From NCBI GenBank assembly GCA_016284885.1, contig JAEEPQ010000002.1, forward strand, positions 1 to 60,388: a DNA stretch of 60,388 nt, in the 5' to 3' direction. The stretch is from Desulfovibrio sp. (GTDB lineage Bacteria > Desulfobacterota > Desulfovibrionia > Desulfovibrionales > Desulfovibrionaceae). The notes under the pieces are model-generated. The model searched no databases and was not told the DNA's origin. It saw only the letters and a list, made by a program, of their open reading frames with translations. Below are positions 21,864-30,320 of the stretch, piece after piece. Numbering within the stretch: position 1 is the first letter of the stretch; each line of letters starts with the position of its first letter. The translations under genes and the position numbers were made by a program.

Positions 21864-21999
21864 GCGGCGCAGTCTTTTTCCGCATTTTTTCGCTAAACTT
21901 CCACCGCACGGAAAGCGCCAGAGCTCTCATGGAACCAGTCCCGGAGGAGGCTTCTGCCCCCGGGACAGATGGCATTTACCCAAGCCCAAGGAGGTTCCC

Positions 22000-22821
22000 A
22001 TGATAGGCGCGATCATCGGCGACATGGCAGGTTCCCGTTTCGAGCACCATCCCCACCGGGCGGGCATCGACCCCCTCGGCTTTCCCCTCTTCACCGGAGA
22101 GTCCCGCTTCACCGACGACACGGTCATGAGCATTGCCGTGAGCCAAGCCCTCATGGACGCAGCAGGCGATCCGGACAGACTGAGCGAAGCCTGCGCCCTG
22201 CGCTTCAAGGAGTACGGGCGCCGGTACCCCGCTGCCGGCTACGGCGGCCGCTTCAGGCAGTGGCTCGCCAGCGACGACATGCGCCCCCTCGGCAGCTTTG
22301 GCAACGGCTCGGCCATGCGCGTCTCGCCCGTGGGCTGGAGTTGCGGGACGCTAGAGGAGGCGGAGCGCATGGCCAAGGCCTCGGCCGATGCGACCCACAA
22401 CCATCCCGAGGGCGTCAAGGGCGCCTGCAGCGTGGCTGCGGCCATCTTCCTCGCCCGCCAGGGCCAGAGCCAGAAGGAAATCCGCCGCTACCTCCAGCGC
22501 GCCTACGGCTACGACCTGGACAAGAGCCTAGACGAGATAGGCAATACCGGCTTCGACGTCACCTGCCAGGGCTCGGTGCCGCAGGCCATCGTCTGCGCCC
22601 TCGAAACCTCGAGCGTCGAAGAGGCCGTGAGGTCCGCCATACTCCTGCGCGGCGATGCAGACACGCAGGGGGCCATAGCCGGAAGCATCGCTGAAGCCCT
22701 GTGGGGCGTGCCGGAGGATCTGTTCGCCGAGGCGGCGAGGCGACTTGACCGCTTCCTGCTCGACGGCCTCGGACGATGGCTCGCCTGGCTTGGCGAAGGC
22801 CAGCACAGCCTCGCGCAGTAA
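22000..22821 (+). CDS. ADP-ribosylglycohydrolase family protein (copy 2, tandem paralogue)
   Basis: Same motifs in the same order as copy 1; near-identical start MIGAIIGDMAG. Confidence 0.88.
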   Translation: MIGAIIGDMAGSRFEHHPHRAGIDPLGFPLFTGESRFTDDTVMSIAVSQALMDAAGDPDRLSEACALRFKEYGRRYPAAGYGGRFRQWLASDDMRPLGSFGNGSAMRVSPVGWSCGTLEEAERMAKASADATHNHPEGVKGACSVAAAIFLARQGQSQKEIRRYLQRAYGYDLDKSLDEIGNTGFDVTCQGSVPQAIVCALETSSVEEAVRSAILLRGDADTQGAIAGSIAEALWGVPEDLFAEAARRLDRFLLDGLGRWLAWLGEGQHSLAQ

Positions 22822-23168
22822 GGCAGGAAAGGCCGGCGAAAACGCACAGACCCGGCAGCGACATCCTGTCCTTGCCCCCGCTTCTGCTGTCCTTGCCTCG
22901 AGCCCTGGCCTGCCTGCGTCACCGGACGCTAGCCCGAGACCTTCTCTTTCCCTCCCGGAGGACAGGCTGCGGACGAACAGCAGCCTCTTGAGACTATTGA
23001 AGCCTCTTCGTTTCACATCGCGACCCGAAGACCGTGGCGAATCTGTCCAAACGAAAGCACCCGCTTGAAATCACATGACGAACTAGCTATACAATATTCA
23101 AGCACTTACGGAATTTCAAAGCTGAAGCGTCTAACACGAAATTTCGCTCTGCAACTGGAGGCTTCACC

Positions 23169-23649
23169 ATGAAAAAATTACTTTTAGCAACTTTTTTTGC
23201 GACAATCCTGTCTGCCTCTGCGACAGACGCCACTCCTCTGAGGATCTACTGTGGAGCCGGCATGACGAAGCCTTTCAGCGAAATCAGCGCAGCCTAGGAC
23301 AAAATCAGAGGAGAAGCTCCAGAGGTCATGTATGCCAATGCCGGCCAACTGCAGGCTCAAATCAAGAATTCTGGCAAGGGAGATCTGTTATCGCTGGAGC
23401 CGTAGAAGAGCTGTAGCCAGTTGAGCAATTCGTGACGGCCAAGCAGCTACTTGTCAAGCATATTCCCGTGCTTGCTGTCAGGCAGGGCAATCCCAAGAAG
23501 CGGAAGGCTTCTGTCCGTTCGGAACGCTGACCGCCTCTATGAGCCTGACGGCTCCGCAGCGGATGCTTTTCTCGCATTCCGCTCAACGTGATGATGGCGC
23601 CGTCGCCGGCATGCCCGTCGTCAGGCTCGGGCACGCCCCCGCCGGATAG
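23169..23649 (+). pseudogene. Decayed ModA-like periplasmic substrate-binding protein
   Basis: MKKLLLATFFATILSASATDATPLRIYCGAGMTKPFSEISAA-*-DKIRGEAPEVMYANAGQLQAQIKNSGKGDL, frameshift, VIAGAVEEL-*-PVEQFVTAKQLLVKHIPVLAVRQGNPKK; C-terminal part further frameshifted. Confidence 0.8.
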
Positions 23650-23687
23650 GCGCCACTCCCTCGCTTTTCCCTCTTCGATACCTGACG

Positions 23688-23746
23688 GCTTCCTGCGCGG
23701 ACGTCTCCCGCACCGTCACTCCTGGCTTGGCGACGGCCAGACCGGC
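23688..23746 (+). pseudogene. Possible 3' fragment of a third ADP-ribosylglycohydrolase copy
   Basis: About 42 of 59 bases match the 3' end of copy 2 without gaps (e.g. CCTGGCTTGGCGAxGGCCAG); reads DGFLRGRLPHRHSWLGDGQ versus DRFLLDGLGRWLAWLGEGQ. Confidence 0.4.
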
Positions 23747-23872
23747 TTGCCGCAACACAGGCCAGCAGCGCGGCTCCGCCACCTCCGCATGAACGCCGAC
23801 GCGCCCGCAGGGCACTGAAGCCATGCGGGCGCGACAGGAGAGGCGTCTGGAGAAAGAGGTGGAGAGGCCTAG

Positions 23873-25420
23873 CTAGAAGCTGTACTTGAACATGCAGGAC
23901 ACGCGGTAGTTGTCGCGGTAGACGTTGGAATGCCTTCCCTCGCCCCAGGTGTCCTTGTCCAGGTTCAGGCGCACGTAGGCGCCCTCAAGCTGGAAGGTCA
24001 GATTCTCGTATATCTTGTAGGTGTTCACGAGGTTGACTTCCCAGGCGTTGTCCTTGGTGGTGAGATAGGCCATGGGGCCGTCGGCGCGGTTCGGCCAGTT
24101 CATGCCGATGCGCCCGGGCATGTCGCTGCTGTTGGTGCCGAGGTAGAAGCCGACGCGGACGAGGTGAGTCAGGTCGGGAACAAAGGAGATCTTGTCGATC
24201 TGGGCGATGACGCCCGCCGTGCCGCCGGGGTTGTGGCCGAGCACCTTCCAGGTCTGCTCGTCGAAGCAGGGATCGCCGAAGCCGAGGGAGCTGACGGCCC
24301 AGGGAGTGTTGAACTGCGGCAGGCGCTCGGACCCGTTGTAGGGATTGTCGTCGTCGCCGGAACCGTACCAGGCGATGATGCCGGGGACGCCCCAGTCGGC
24401 CTTGTAGTCGAGGCGGGCGCCAGCGTACCAGCCCTGGCGCTTCATCTGCAGGGTGCGACCCTTGTCGCCGAAGCCGCCGTAGTTCTTGATTTCGCCAAGG
24501 TACACGGATCCAAAGGCGCCTTCGACGCCAAGACGCAGGGTGCCCGTCAGATCGAACTGGCCCACGAGGCCGGCCCAGAAGCCGTTGCCCCAGTCGCGGT
24601 CGAGCTTGTGGAGTTCATTGCCCTGCAGCCAAGTGTAGCCGCGGTTGCCACCTGTGGGCACGCCACCGCCGAGGACGGGGGTGAGTCCGCCACGGGGGGC
24701 GACAATGCCGGTGTCGCCCATGGCCGCCGTGACGCCGGTCATGCTGTACTTGCCGATGAGCGAGTACATAGCATAGGGCTCGAGCTTCCAGCCGTCGCCG
24801 CGGAAGGGGAGCATGAGGGCAAAGCAGTCCAGGTTGTCGAGCCACCGGGTCTTCGAATCGGCGACGTTGGTGTACTCCTGGGCGGAGTTGTCGTTGTAGG
24901 GCCTGGCCCAGAAGAAGGTGAGATCGCTCTGCACGCTCTCGCCCTTGAAGAGGGGCGAGGAGACGGAGACACCCGCCATTTCCTTGCCGAAGATGGGGCC
25001 AAAGCCGTACTTGGAGAGCACGCCGGGCAGCATGAGCGTCTGCAGGCCCATGCGAACCTTGGCGTCGGTCTGGGGAACCATCCAGTCAATGTAGGCGAAG
25101 CGGACCTGGACAATCTTGCCGTCAGCGCCGAGGGCGCCGCCGTTAGCGGCCTTGCCCCACTCGGTGCGACCGATTTCGAACTCGATCGTGCCGGAGAGCG
25201 ACTCGCTGGCCCTGGCCTGCAACTGGGTGCGGAATCGCTGGATGGCATCGAAGCTGTCGGAGCCCTTGTAGCCACGGGGAACGACGTTGGAGTGCTCGAA
25301 GCCGACAACCCAGGCGCCGGAGATCTTGTAGTCTATGGACTGCGCTGGGGAGGCAGAGAGGGCGGAGCACAGCAGGGCGCCCGCCAGGGTGGCCAGTACT
25401 TTCTTTCCTGAAATGTGCAT
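23873..25420 (-). CDS. Outer membrane porin (Desulfovibrio-type homotrimeric porin)
   Basis: Signal peptide MHISGKKVLATLAGALLCSALSASPAQS, alternating beta-strand pattern, terminal aromatic ...CMFKYSF. Confidence 0.85.
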   Translation of the reverse strand: MHISGKKVLATLAGALLCSALSASPAQSIDYKISGAWVVGFEHSNVVPRGYKGSDSFDAIQRFRTQLQARASESLSGTIEFEIGRTEWGKAANGGALGADGKIVQVRFAYIDWMVPQTDAKVRMGLQTLMLPGVLSKYGFGPIFGKEMAGVSVSSPLFKGESVQSDLTFFWARPYNDNSAQEYTNVADSKTRWLDNLDCFALMLPFRGDGWKLEPYAMYSLIGKYSMTGVTAAMGDTGIVAPRGGLTPVLGGGVPTGGNRGYTWLQGNELHKLDRDWGNGFWAGLVGQFDLTGTLRLGVEGAFGSVYLGEIKNYGGFGDKGRTLQMKRQGWYAGARLDYKADWGVPGIIAWYGSGDDDNPYNGSERLPQFNTPWAVSSLGFGDPCFDEQTWKVLGHNPGGTAGVIAQIDKISFVPDLTHLVRVGFYLGTNSSDMPGRIGMNWPNRADGPMAYLTTKDNAWEVNLVNTYKIYENLTFQLEGAYVRLNLDKDTWGEGRHSNVYRDNYRVSCMFKYSF

Positions 25421-25516
25421 GAAATCCTCCGAAGAAGCGGTTTTGAGTCCCGCCAGACCCGCCTCTGCCAAGGATTTGTGGAAATGCTTCTGCCATGGAT
25501 CCGGCATCTGCGCCTA

Positions 25517-25528
25517 TAGCCCAGGCTA
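25517..25528. promoter_or_regulatory. Putative operator, copy 1 (between porin and regulator 1)
   Basis: TAGCC-CA-GGCTA, perfect inverted repeat with 2-nt spacer; 97 bp upstream of the porin ATG. Confidence 0.6.
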
Positions 25529-25681
25529 GTTCTCAAAAAAAAGCTTTTTCCGTTTCCTTTTACGCATGGCTCACCGACTGCCCCGGCCCGCGCTCTTTGC
25601 CTCTGTGTCCGATGTTTGCTACTGGTTTCACAAGCTGTCCGAGAGCGTGCCCCGCGAGGGCCGCGGCGACGGGAGGTGCAC

Positions 25682-26407
25682 ATGTCCCACTCAGCCGGAA
25701 CCGGCCTTTTGAAGGCATCGGCCCTTGCCCAGCGCAAGGCGGAATACGAAGCCATCCTGCGATCCATCGGCACCGAGCACGTCCTGCGCAAGGGAGAGAT
25801 CCTGCGCACGGGCAACATCTGCTACCTGCTCAAGGGGCTGTGCATCTTAAGCTTCTACGACCACTGCGGGAACGAGACGACGCTCATCTACTTCGAGCCG
25901 GGGAGGCTCTTCAACTTCATGCCCAAGCTCGTCAAGATCTACCCTCTCCAGCCCAAGACGGTCCGCAGGCAACTGCCCATCGACGCCTTTGCCGTGCGCG
26001 CCAAGGAGGACTGCCTCTTTCTGTTCATCGACCACAACGTCTTCGAGCGCGAGCTGGCAAAGAGCCTCCCCCTGCACTCGCTCCTCGTGCAGTCGCTGAC
26101 CGAAAACTGCGAGAACCTCATCTCCCATGCCGGCAACTCGCCCCTGCTGCCCGCCCCCCAGCGCATCTGCCGGCTGCTGGCGGAGATGATGGCGGAAGAG
26201 CCTCCGCATGCCGTTCCCTCCTACTTGAGCTACAGCGAAATCTCTCTGCACCTGGCCATCCATCCCATCACGGTCGCCAAGATATTCAAGGCGCTGAAGG
26301 AGGACGGCATCACGGAGAGGAAGGGCAGAACGCTGACAGTGGCCGATCCAGAACGCCTGTGCGCCATAGCCCGCGGCATGGAGGACTTCGAGTACAAGCG
26401 TTCCTAG
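25682..26407 (+). CDS. Crp/Fnr family transcriptional regulator 1
   Basis: cNMP-binding-like N domain (KGEILRTGNICYLLKGLCILSFYD) and C-terminal HTH (YLSYSEISLHLAIHPITVAKIFKALKEDG). Confidence 0.85.
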   Translation: MSHSAGTGLLKASALAQRKAEYEAILRSIGTEHVLRKGEILRTGNICYLLKGLCILSFYDHCGNETTLIYFEPGRLFNFMPKLVKIYPLQPKTVRRQLPIDAFAVRAKEDCLFLFIDHNVFERELAKSLPLHSLLVQSLTENCENLISHAGNSPLLPAPQRICRLLAEMMAEEPPHAVPSYLSYSEISLHLAIHPITVAKIFKALKEDGITERKGRTLTVADPERLCAIARGMEDFEYKRS

Positions 26408-26457
26408 CCTGCCGGACAGGCTTTCTGGCCCTCTGGCCACGCCGGGACGGCTCTCCG

Positions 26458-26469
26458 TAGCCTAGACTA
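26458..26469. promoter_or_regulatory. Putative operator, copy 2 (upstream of regulator 2)
   Basis: TAGCC-TA-GACTA; 88 bp upstream of the GTG start. Confidence 0.6.
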
Positions 26470-26556
26470 ATACCGGACCCTGGCTCCCTGCTGTAGAGCT
26501 GTGGCAGATGCGGGGCGCCGGCTGGCGGCGCCCTGCCAAAACGACAGGAGTCCAGC

Positions 26557-27312
26557 GTGAACAGTCACGGCAAGGAAGCCAGGGAGGACGTGGCGGCGCG
26601 CAGGCAGGCCTGCGAGGCTCTGCTGCGGCGCATCGGAAAGGAAGAGCGCCTTGCCAAGGGCGCGCTTCTGCTCACGGACCACATCTACTATCTTTTGGAA
26701 GGCCTCTGCGCGCTGATCCACTTCGGCCCGCTCGGCGAGGAGAGCTCCCTTATCTACTTTGAAGCGGGACGGATGCTGAATTTCCTGCCCAAGCTCTCCC
26801 GGATCTACCCCATGCAGCCAAAGACCCTGCGCCGCAGGCAGCCCCGCGACACCTTCGCCGTGCGCGCCAAGTCGGCCTGCCGGCTTGTGCGCATCGACCA
26901 CGACGTCTTCCTGCGCGAGCTTGAGCAAAGCGCCCTCCTGCACAGCCTGCTTGAGCAGTCGCTGATGGAAAACTGCCTCAACCTCCTGGCCAGAGCCGGC
27001 AACTCGCCCCTGCTGCCCGCCCCCCAGCGCATCTGCCGGTTGCTGGCAGAACTCATGCCGGAACGTGCGCCCTACAGGCTGCCCCGGTACATGAGCTACG
27101 CCGAAATGGCCGTGCACCTTTCCATCCATCCCGTCACGGTGGCCAGAATCTTTCAGGCCCTCAAGGCCGAAGGCATAGCCTGGCGGGATGGCGGAGCGAT
27201 CTGCGTCTTCGATCCGGAGCGCCTGCGCCGCATGGCCTGCGGGGAGGAGGCGCTTGCCTACAAGCGCGCCGCGTCCGGATCAGAAAAAAATGAGAAAAAA
27301 AGCGCACGTTAG
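26557..27312 (+). CDS. Crp/Fnr family transcriptional regulator 2 (paralogue of regulator 1)
   Basis: GTG start; HTH YMSYAEMAVHLSIHPVTVARIFQALKAEG nearly identical to regulator 1. Confidence 0.85.
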   Translation: MNSHGKEAREDVAARRQACEALLRRIGKEERLAKGALLLTDHIYYLLEGLCALIHFGPLGEESSLIYFEAGRMLNFLPKLSRIYPMQPKTLRRRQPRDTFAVRAKSACRLVRIDHDVFLRELEQSALLHSLLEQSLMENCLNLLARAGNSPLLPAPQRICRLLAELMPERAPYRLPRYMSYAEMAVHLSIHPVTVARIFQALKAEGIAWRDGGAICVFDPERLRRMACGEEALAYKRAASGSEKNEKKSAR

Positions 27313-27321
27313 TCCAGGCTA
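27310..27321. promoter_or_regulatory. Putative operator, copy 3 (upstream of permease; overlaps regulator 2 stop codon)
   Basis: TAGTC-CA-GGCTA; 91 bp upstream of the permease ATG. Confidence 0.6.
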
Positions 27322-27411
27322 ATACTGCCGCCTGCAGGCTTTCTGTACACAGGAGCCATCAAGAGTCCCCGTCAGACCCGCAAGCCCCATTCCCCTGAGG
27401 AGAGTATCAGA

Positions 27412-28947
27412 ATGGAACAAGCTCGCGAAAAAACCTCGGTCATGCCCCTCGTGCACACGCTCATCGGCCTGGCCATCATGTTCTCGGGACACTTTCTGCC
27501 CTGCCTGTCCCTAGTGGCCCCTGCAGACCAGAAGCTGCTCGGCCTCGGCTTCCCGCAGGTTGACGGGGGCGTTCTGCTCAGCGTCACCCACACGGGCATG
27601 GTCGTCTCCATGATCTTCTTCGGCGTCATCTACCTGTGGACCTTCGTCGACACCATCTGGCCGGGCCTGCTCGGCATCGTCGCCCTCATCTTCAGCGGCT
27701 TCGCGCCGGCACCCAAGGTCCTGCAGATGTTCCTCGGCAATCCCATGGTCGTCATGATCTTCTTCCTGCTGATTCTGGCGGCGGCCATCGTCTACAGCAA
27801 CCTTGCCGAGTGGATAGCCCGCTACCTCATGAGCCGGGAGTTCATCAACGGCAGGCCATGGATCTTCACGGCCACCATCCTGCTCACGACCTACCTCGTG
27901 GCCTTCCTCGACCAGCCGACGGCGTGCTTCCTCATGTGGCCCGTGCTCTTCTCTATCTTCAAAGCCGCAGGCTTCAAGAAGGGCGACACCTACGTCTCGG
28001 TCATGACGGTCTACATCGCCATCATGGCCCTGCTCTCCTTCGCCTCCGACCCCTTCAAGGGCGGCGCCTTCTATCTGCTCTCCAACCTGCACAGCCTGGC
28101 CGCCAACGACGCGGCCCTCCACGCCCCCGAGCTCAACACAGCCGTCTACCTGCTCTTCGGCCTCGCCATCTCCCTGTGCAGCATCGCGATCCTTATGCTC
28201 ATGATGCGCTTCGTCTTCCGCGTGGACGTTGCTCCGCTGGCAAAGCTCGACCCCTCGGTGCTCAACAAGGAGCCGCTCCCGCCCATGAACGCCATGCAGA
28301 AGCTCGTGCTCTTCGACTTCCTGCTCTACGCCACCTGGCTGCTCCTGCCCGCCGTCATCGGCAAGGGCAACGTGGTCGGCGCCTTCATGGCCAAGCACCA
28401 TATGGCCGGATCCCTGCTCGCCGTGCTCCTGCTCACCGTGGTTTTCGTCAAGCGCAAGCCCGTGGTCGACATCACCGTGTCCAACAGGGCCTACCCCTGG
28501 CGCGTCTTCCTGCTCATCGCCGTCGCCATGCTGCTCGGCGGCGTCATGACAGGCAAGGGCACCAACGTCTCCCTCTTCATGGAGTACGGCCTGCGCGATC
28601 TGCTCGGCGGCATGCACTACATCACCTTCACCATCGCCGTCTGCCTCATCGGCATCGTCTTCACCAACTTCTGCAACTCGGTTGTGCTGGGCCTGGTGCT
28701 CACCCCGGTGCTCATCTCCGTGGCCAACGCCTTCGGCATGGGCGGCGGCCCCATGATGGCCTGCTTCATCTACGCCGTGCTCATCGCGGCCTGCACGCCG
28801 GCAGCCTCGCCCTTCGCGGCCCTGCTCTTCGGCAACACCGAGTGGGTCGATCAGAGCCTCATCATCCGCTACAGCGTCATTGCCTCCCTGTGCATCTTCC
28901 TCGTGGTGTGCACCGTCGGCCTCCCGCTTGCCATGATGCTCTTCTAG
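27412..28947 (+). CDS. DASS/SLC13-like anion permease
   Basis: 511 aa with about 12 hydrophobic segments; ion-transporter-like regions (NPMVVMIFFLLILAAAIVYSNLAEWIA; MMACFIYAVLIAACTPAASPFAALLFGN). Confidence 0.7.
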   Translation: MEQAREKTSVMPLVHTLIGLAIMFSGHFLPCLSLVAPADQKLLGLGFPQVDGGVLLSVTHTGMVVSMIFFGVIYLWTFVDTIWPGLLGIVALIFSGFAPAPKVLQMFLGNPMVVMIFFLLILAAAIVYSNLAEWIARYLMSREFINGRPWIFTATILLTTYLVAFLDQPTACFLMWPVLFSIFKAAGFKKGDTYVSVMTVYIAIMALLSFASDPFKGGAFYLLSNLHSLAANDAALHAPELNTAVYLLFGLAISLCSIAILMLMMRFVFRVDVAPLAKLDPSVLNKEPLPPMNAMQKLVLFDFLLYATWLLLPAVIGKGNVVGAFMAKHHMAGSLLAVLLLTVVFVKRKPVVDITVSNRAYPWRVFLLIAVAMLLGGVMTGKGTNVSLFMEYGLRDLLGGMHYITFTIAVCLIGIVFTNFCNSVVLGLVLTPVLISVANAFGMGGGPMMACFIYAVLIAACTPAASPFAALLFGNTEWVDQSLIIRYSVIASLCIFLVVCTVGLPLAMMLF

Positions 28948-29008
28948 CCCGCAACCAGCCATCTTTCACAGCGCACCCAACTTTCATCCTTCCTTCCGAG
29001 GTACCAGC

Positions 29009-29938
29009 ATGGACAGCAACAAGTACGACATCGTCATCGTCGGCGCCGGCCCCTCCGGCCTCACCGCCTCCGTCTACGCCGTCAGGGCCAACATGAAGAC
29101 CCTGCTGCTCGACAAGCTCTCCCCCGGCGGCCAGATCATCAACACCAACGAGATTGCCAACTACCTTGGCGTGGGCACCATCAACGGCGCCCAGCTCGCC
29201 ATCCAGATGTTCGAGCAGTCCCAGGCCGCCGGCGCCGAATTCGACTACAAGACCGTGACCGCCATCGAGGATCACGGCGACACCAAGGTCGTGGTCTGCG
29301 AAGAGGACGGGGCCCGCATCGAGTGCCATGCCGTCATTGTTGCCACCGGCACCCGCCCCCGCCGCCTCGGCGTGCCCGGCGAGGACAATTTCGCCGGCTC
29401 CGGCATCAGCTGGTGCGCCATCTGCGACGGCGCCCAGTACGAGGGCAAGGACGTGGTCGTCATCGGCGGCGGCAACTCTGCCGTCGAGGAGTCCATCTAC
29501 CTCGCCGGCATCGTCAACAAGCTCACCGTCGTCACCATGTTCGACCTCACCGCCGACCCCTCGGCCTGCGACAAGCTGCGCGCCATGCCCAACGTCACTG
29601 TCTACCCCTACCAGGACATCCTCGAGTTCCTGGGCGAGGATAAGCTCGAAGGCGTGCGCTTCAAGTCCACCAAGGAGGACGCCACCGAGCGCACCGTGAA
29701 GTGCGACGGCGTCTTCGAGTACATCGGCCTGCAGCCCACCGCCGGCTTCTGCGAGAGCCTCGGCATTCTGGACCGCGGCTTCATCAAGACCGACGCCCAG
29801 ATGCGCACCTCCATGCCCGGCGTCTTCGCCTGCGGCGACATCATCGTCAAGCAGCTGCGCCAGGTCGCCACCGCCTGCGGCGACGGTGCCGTCGCGGCCC
29901 ACAACGCGGCCGCCTACGTCGAATCTCTGCGCAAGTAG
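29009..29938 (+). CDS. trxB: Thioredoxin reductase (FAD-dependent)
   Basis: IVGAGPSGLTASVYAVRA, active site SWCAICDGAQY, GGGNSAVEE, GVFACGDI. Confidence 0.93.
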   Translation: MDSNKYDIVIVGAGPSGLTASVYAVRANMKTLLLDKLSPGGQIINTNEIANYLGVGTINGAQLAIQMFEQSQAAGAEFDYKTVTAIEDHGDTKVVVCEEDGARIECHAVIVATGTRPRRLGVPGEDNFAGSGISWCAICDGAQYEGKDVVVIGGGNSAVEESIYLAGIVNKLTVVTMFDLTADPSACDKLRAMPNVTVYPYQDILEFLGEDKLEGVRFKSTKEDATERTVKCDGVFEYIGLQPTAGFCESLGILDRGFIKTDAQMRTSMPGVFACGDIIVKQLRQVATACGDGAVAAHNAAAYVESLRK

Positions 29939-29977
29939 TGCACAGCATATTTCCCTTCACTCCAAGGAGACCCCGCC

Positions 29978-30289
29978 ATGATCACCGAAGTCAACACCGC
30001 CCAGTACGATGCCCTCGACAAGAAGGGCCCCATGCTCGTCGAATTCTACTCCAAGACCTGCGGTCCCTGCAAAATGCTCGGCTTTGTCCTCAAGGACGTG
30101 GACAAGAACGACCCGGACTTCCGCATCTACCAGGTCGAGTTCAACGAGAACAAGGAGCTCAAGGACCGCTGCGGCGTGAAGGGCTTCCCCACCCTGCTCT
30201 TCATGAAGGACGGCCAGGAGGTCTCCCGTCTCGAGGGCCTCAAGCAGAAGCCCGTCATTCTCAAGGAAATCGAAAAGATCAAAGCCTAA
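29978..30289 (+). CDS. trxA: Thioredoxin (no signal peptide)
   Basis: VEFYSKTCGPCKML with CGPC motif; cis-Pro GFPTLLF. Confidence 0.93.
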   Translation: MITEVNTAQYDALDKKGPMLVEFYSKTCGPCKMLGFVLKDVDKNDPDFRIYQVEFNENKELKDRCGVKGFPTLLFMKDGQEVSRLEGLKQKPVILKEIEKIKA

Positions 30290-30320
30290 GACACAAGGAA
30301 ACATACAGGAGAACACAGCC

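Noticed and set aside
23295-23416. TAG codons in the ModA-like relic as pyrrolysine/amber readthrough
   Set aside because: A frameshift between the two TAGs also breaks the frame, so suppression would not restore the protein.
25517-27321. Operator copies as canonical FNR or CRP boxes
   Set aside because: Half-sites are TAGYC with a 2-nt spacer, not TTGAT-N4-ATCAA or TGTGA-N6-TCACA.
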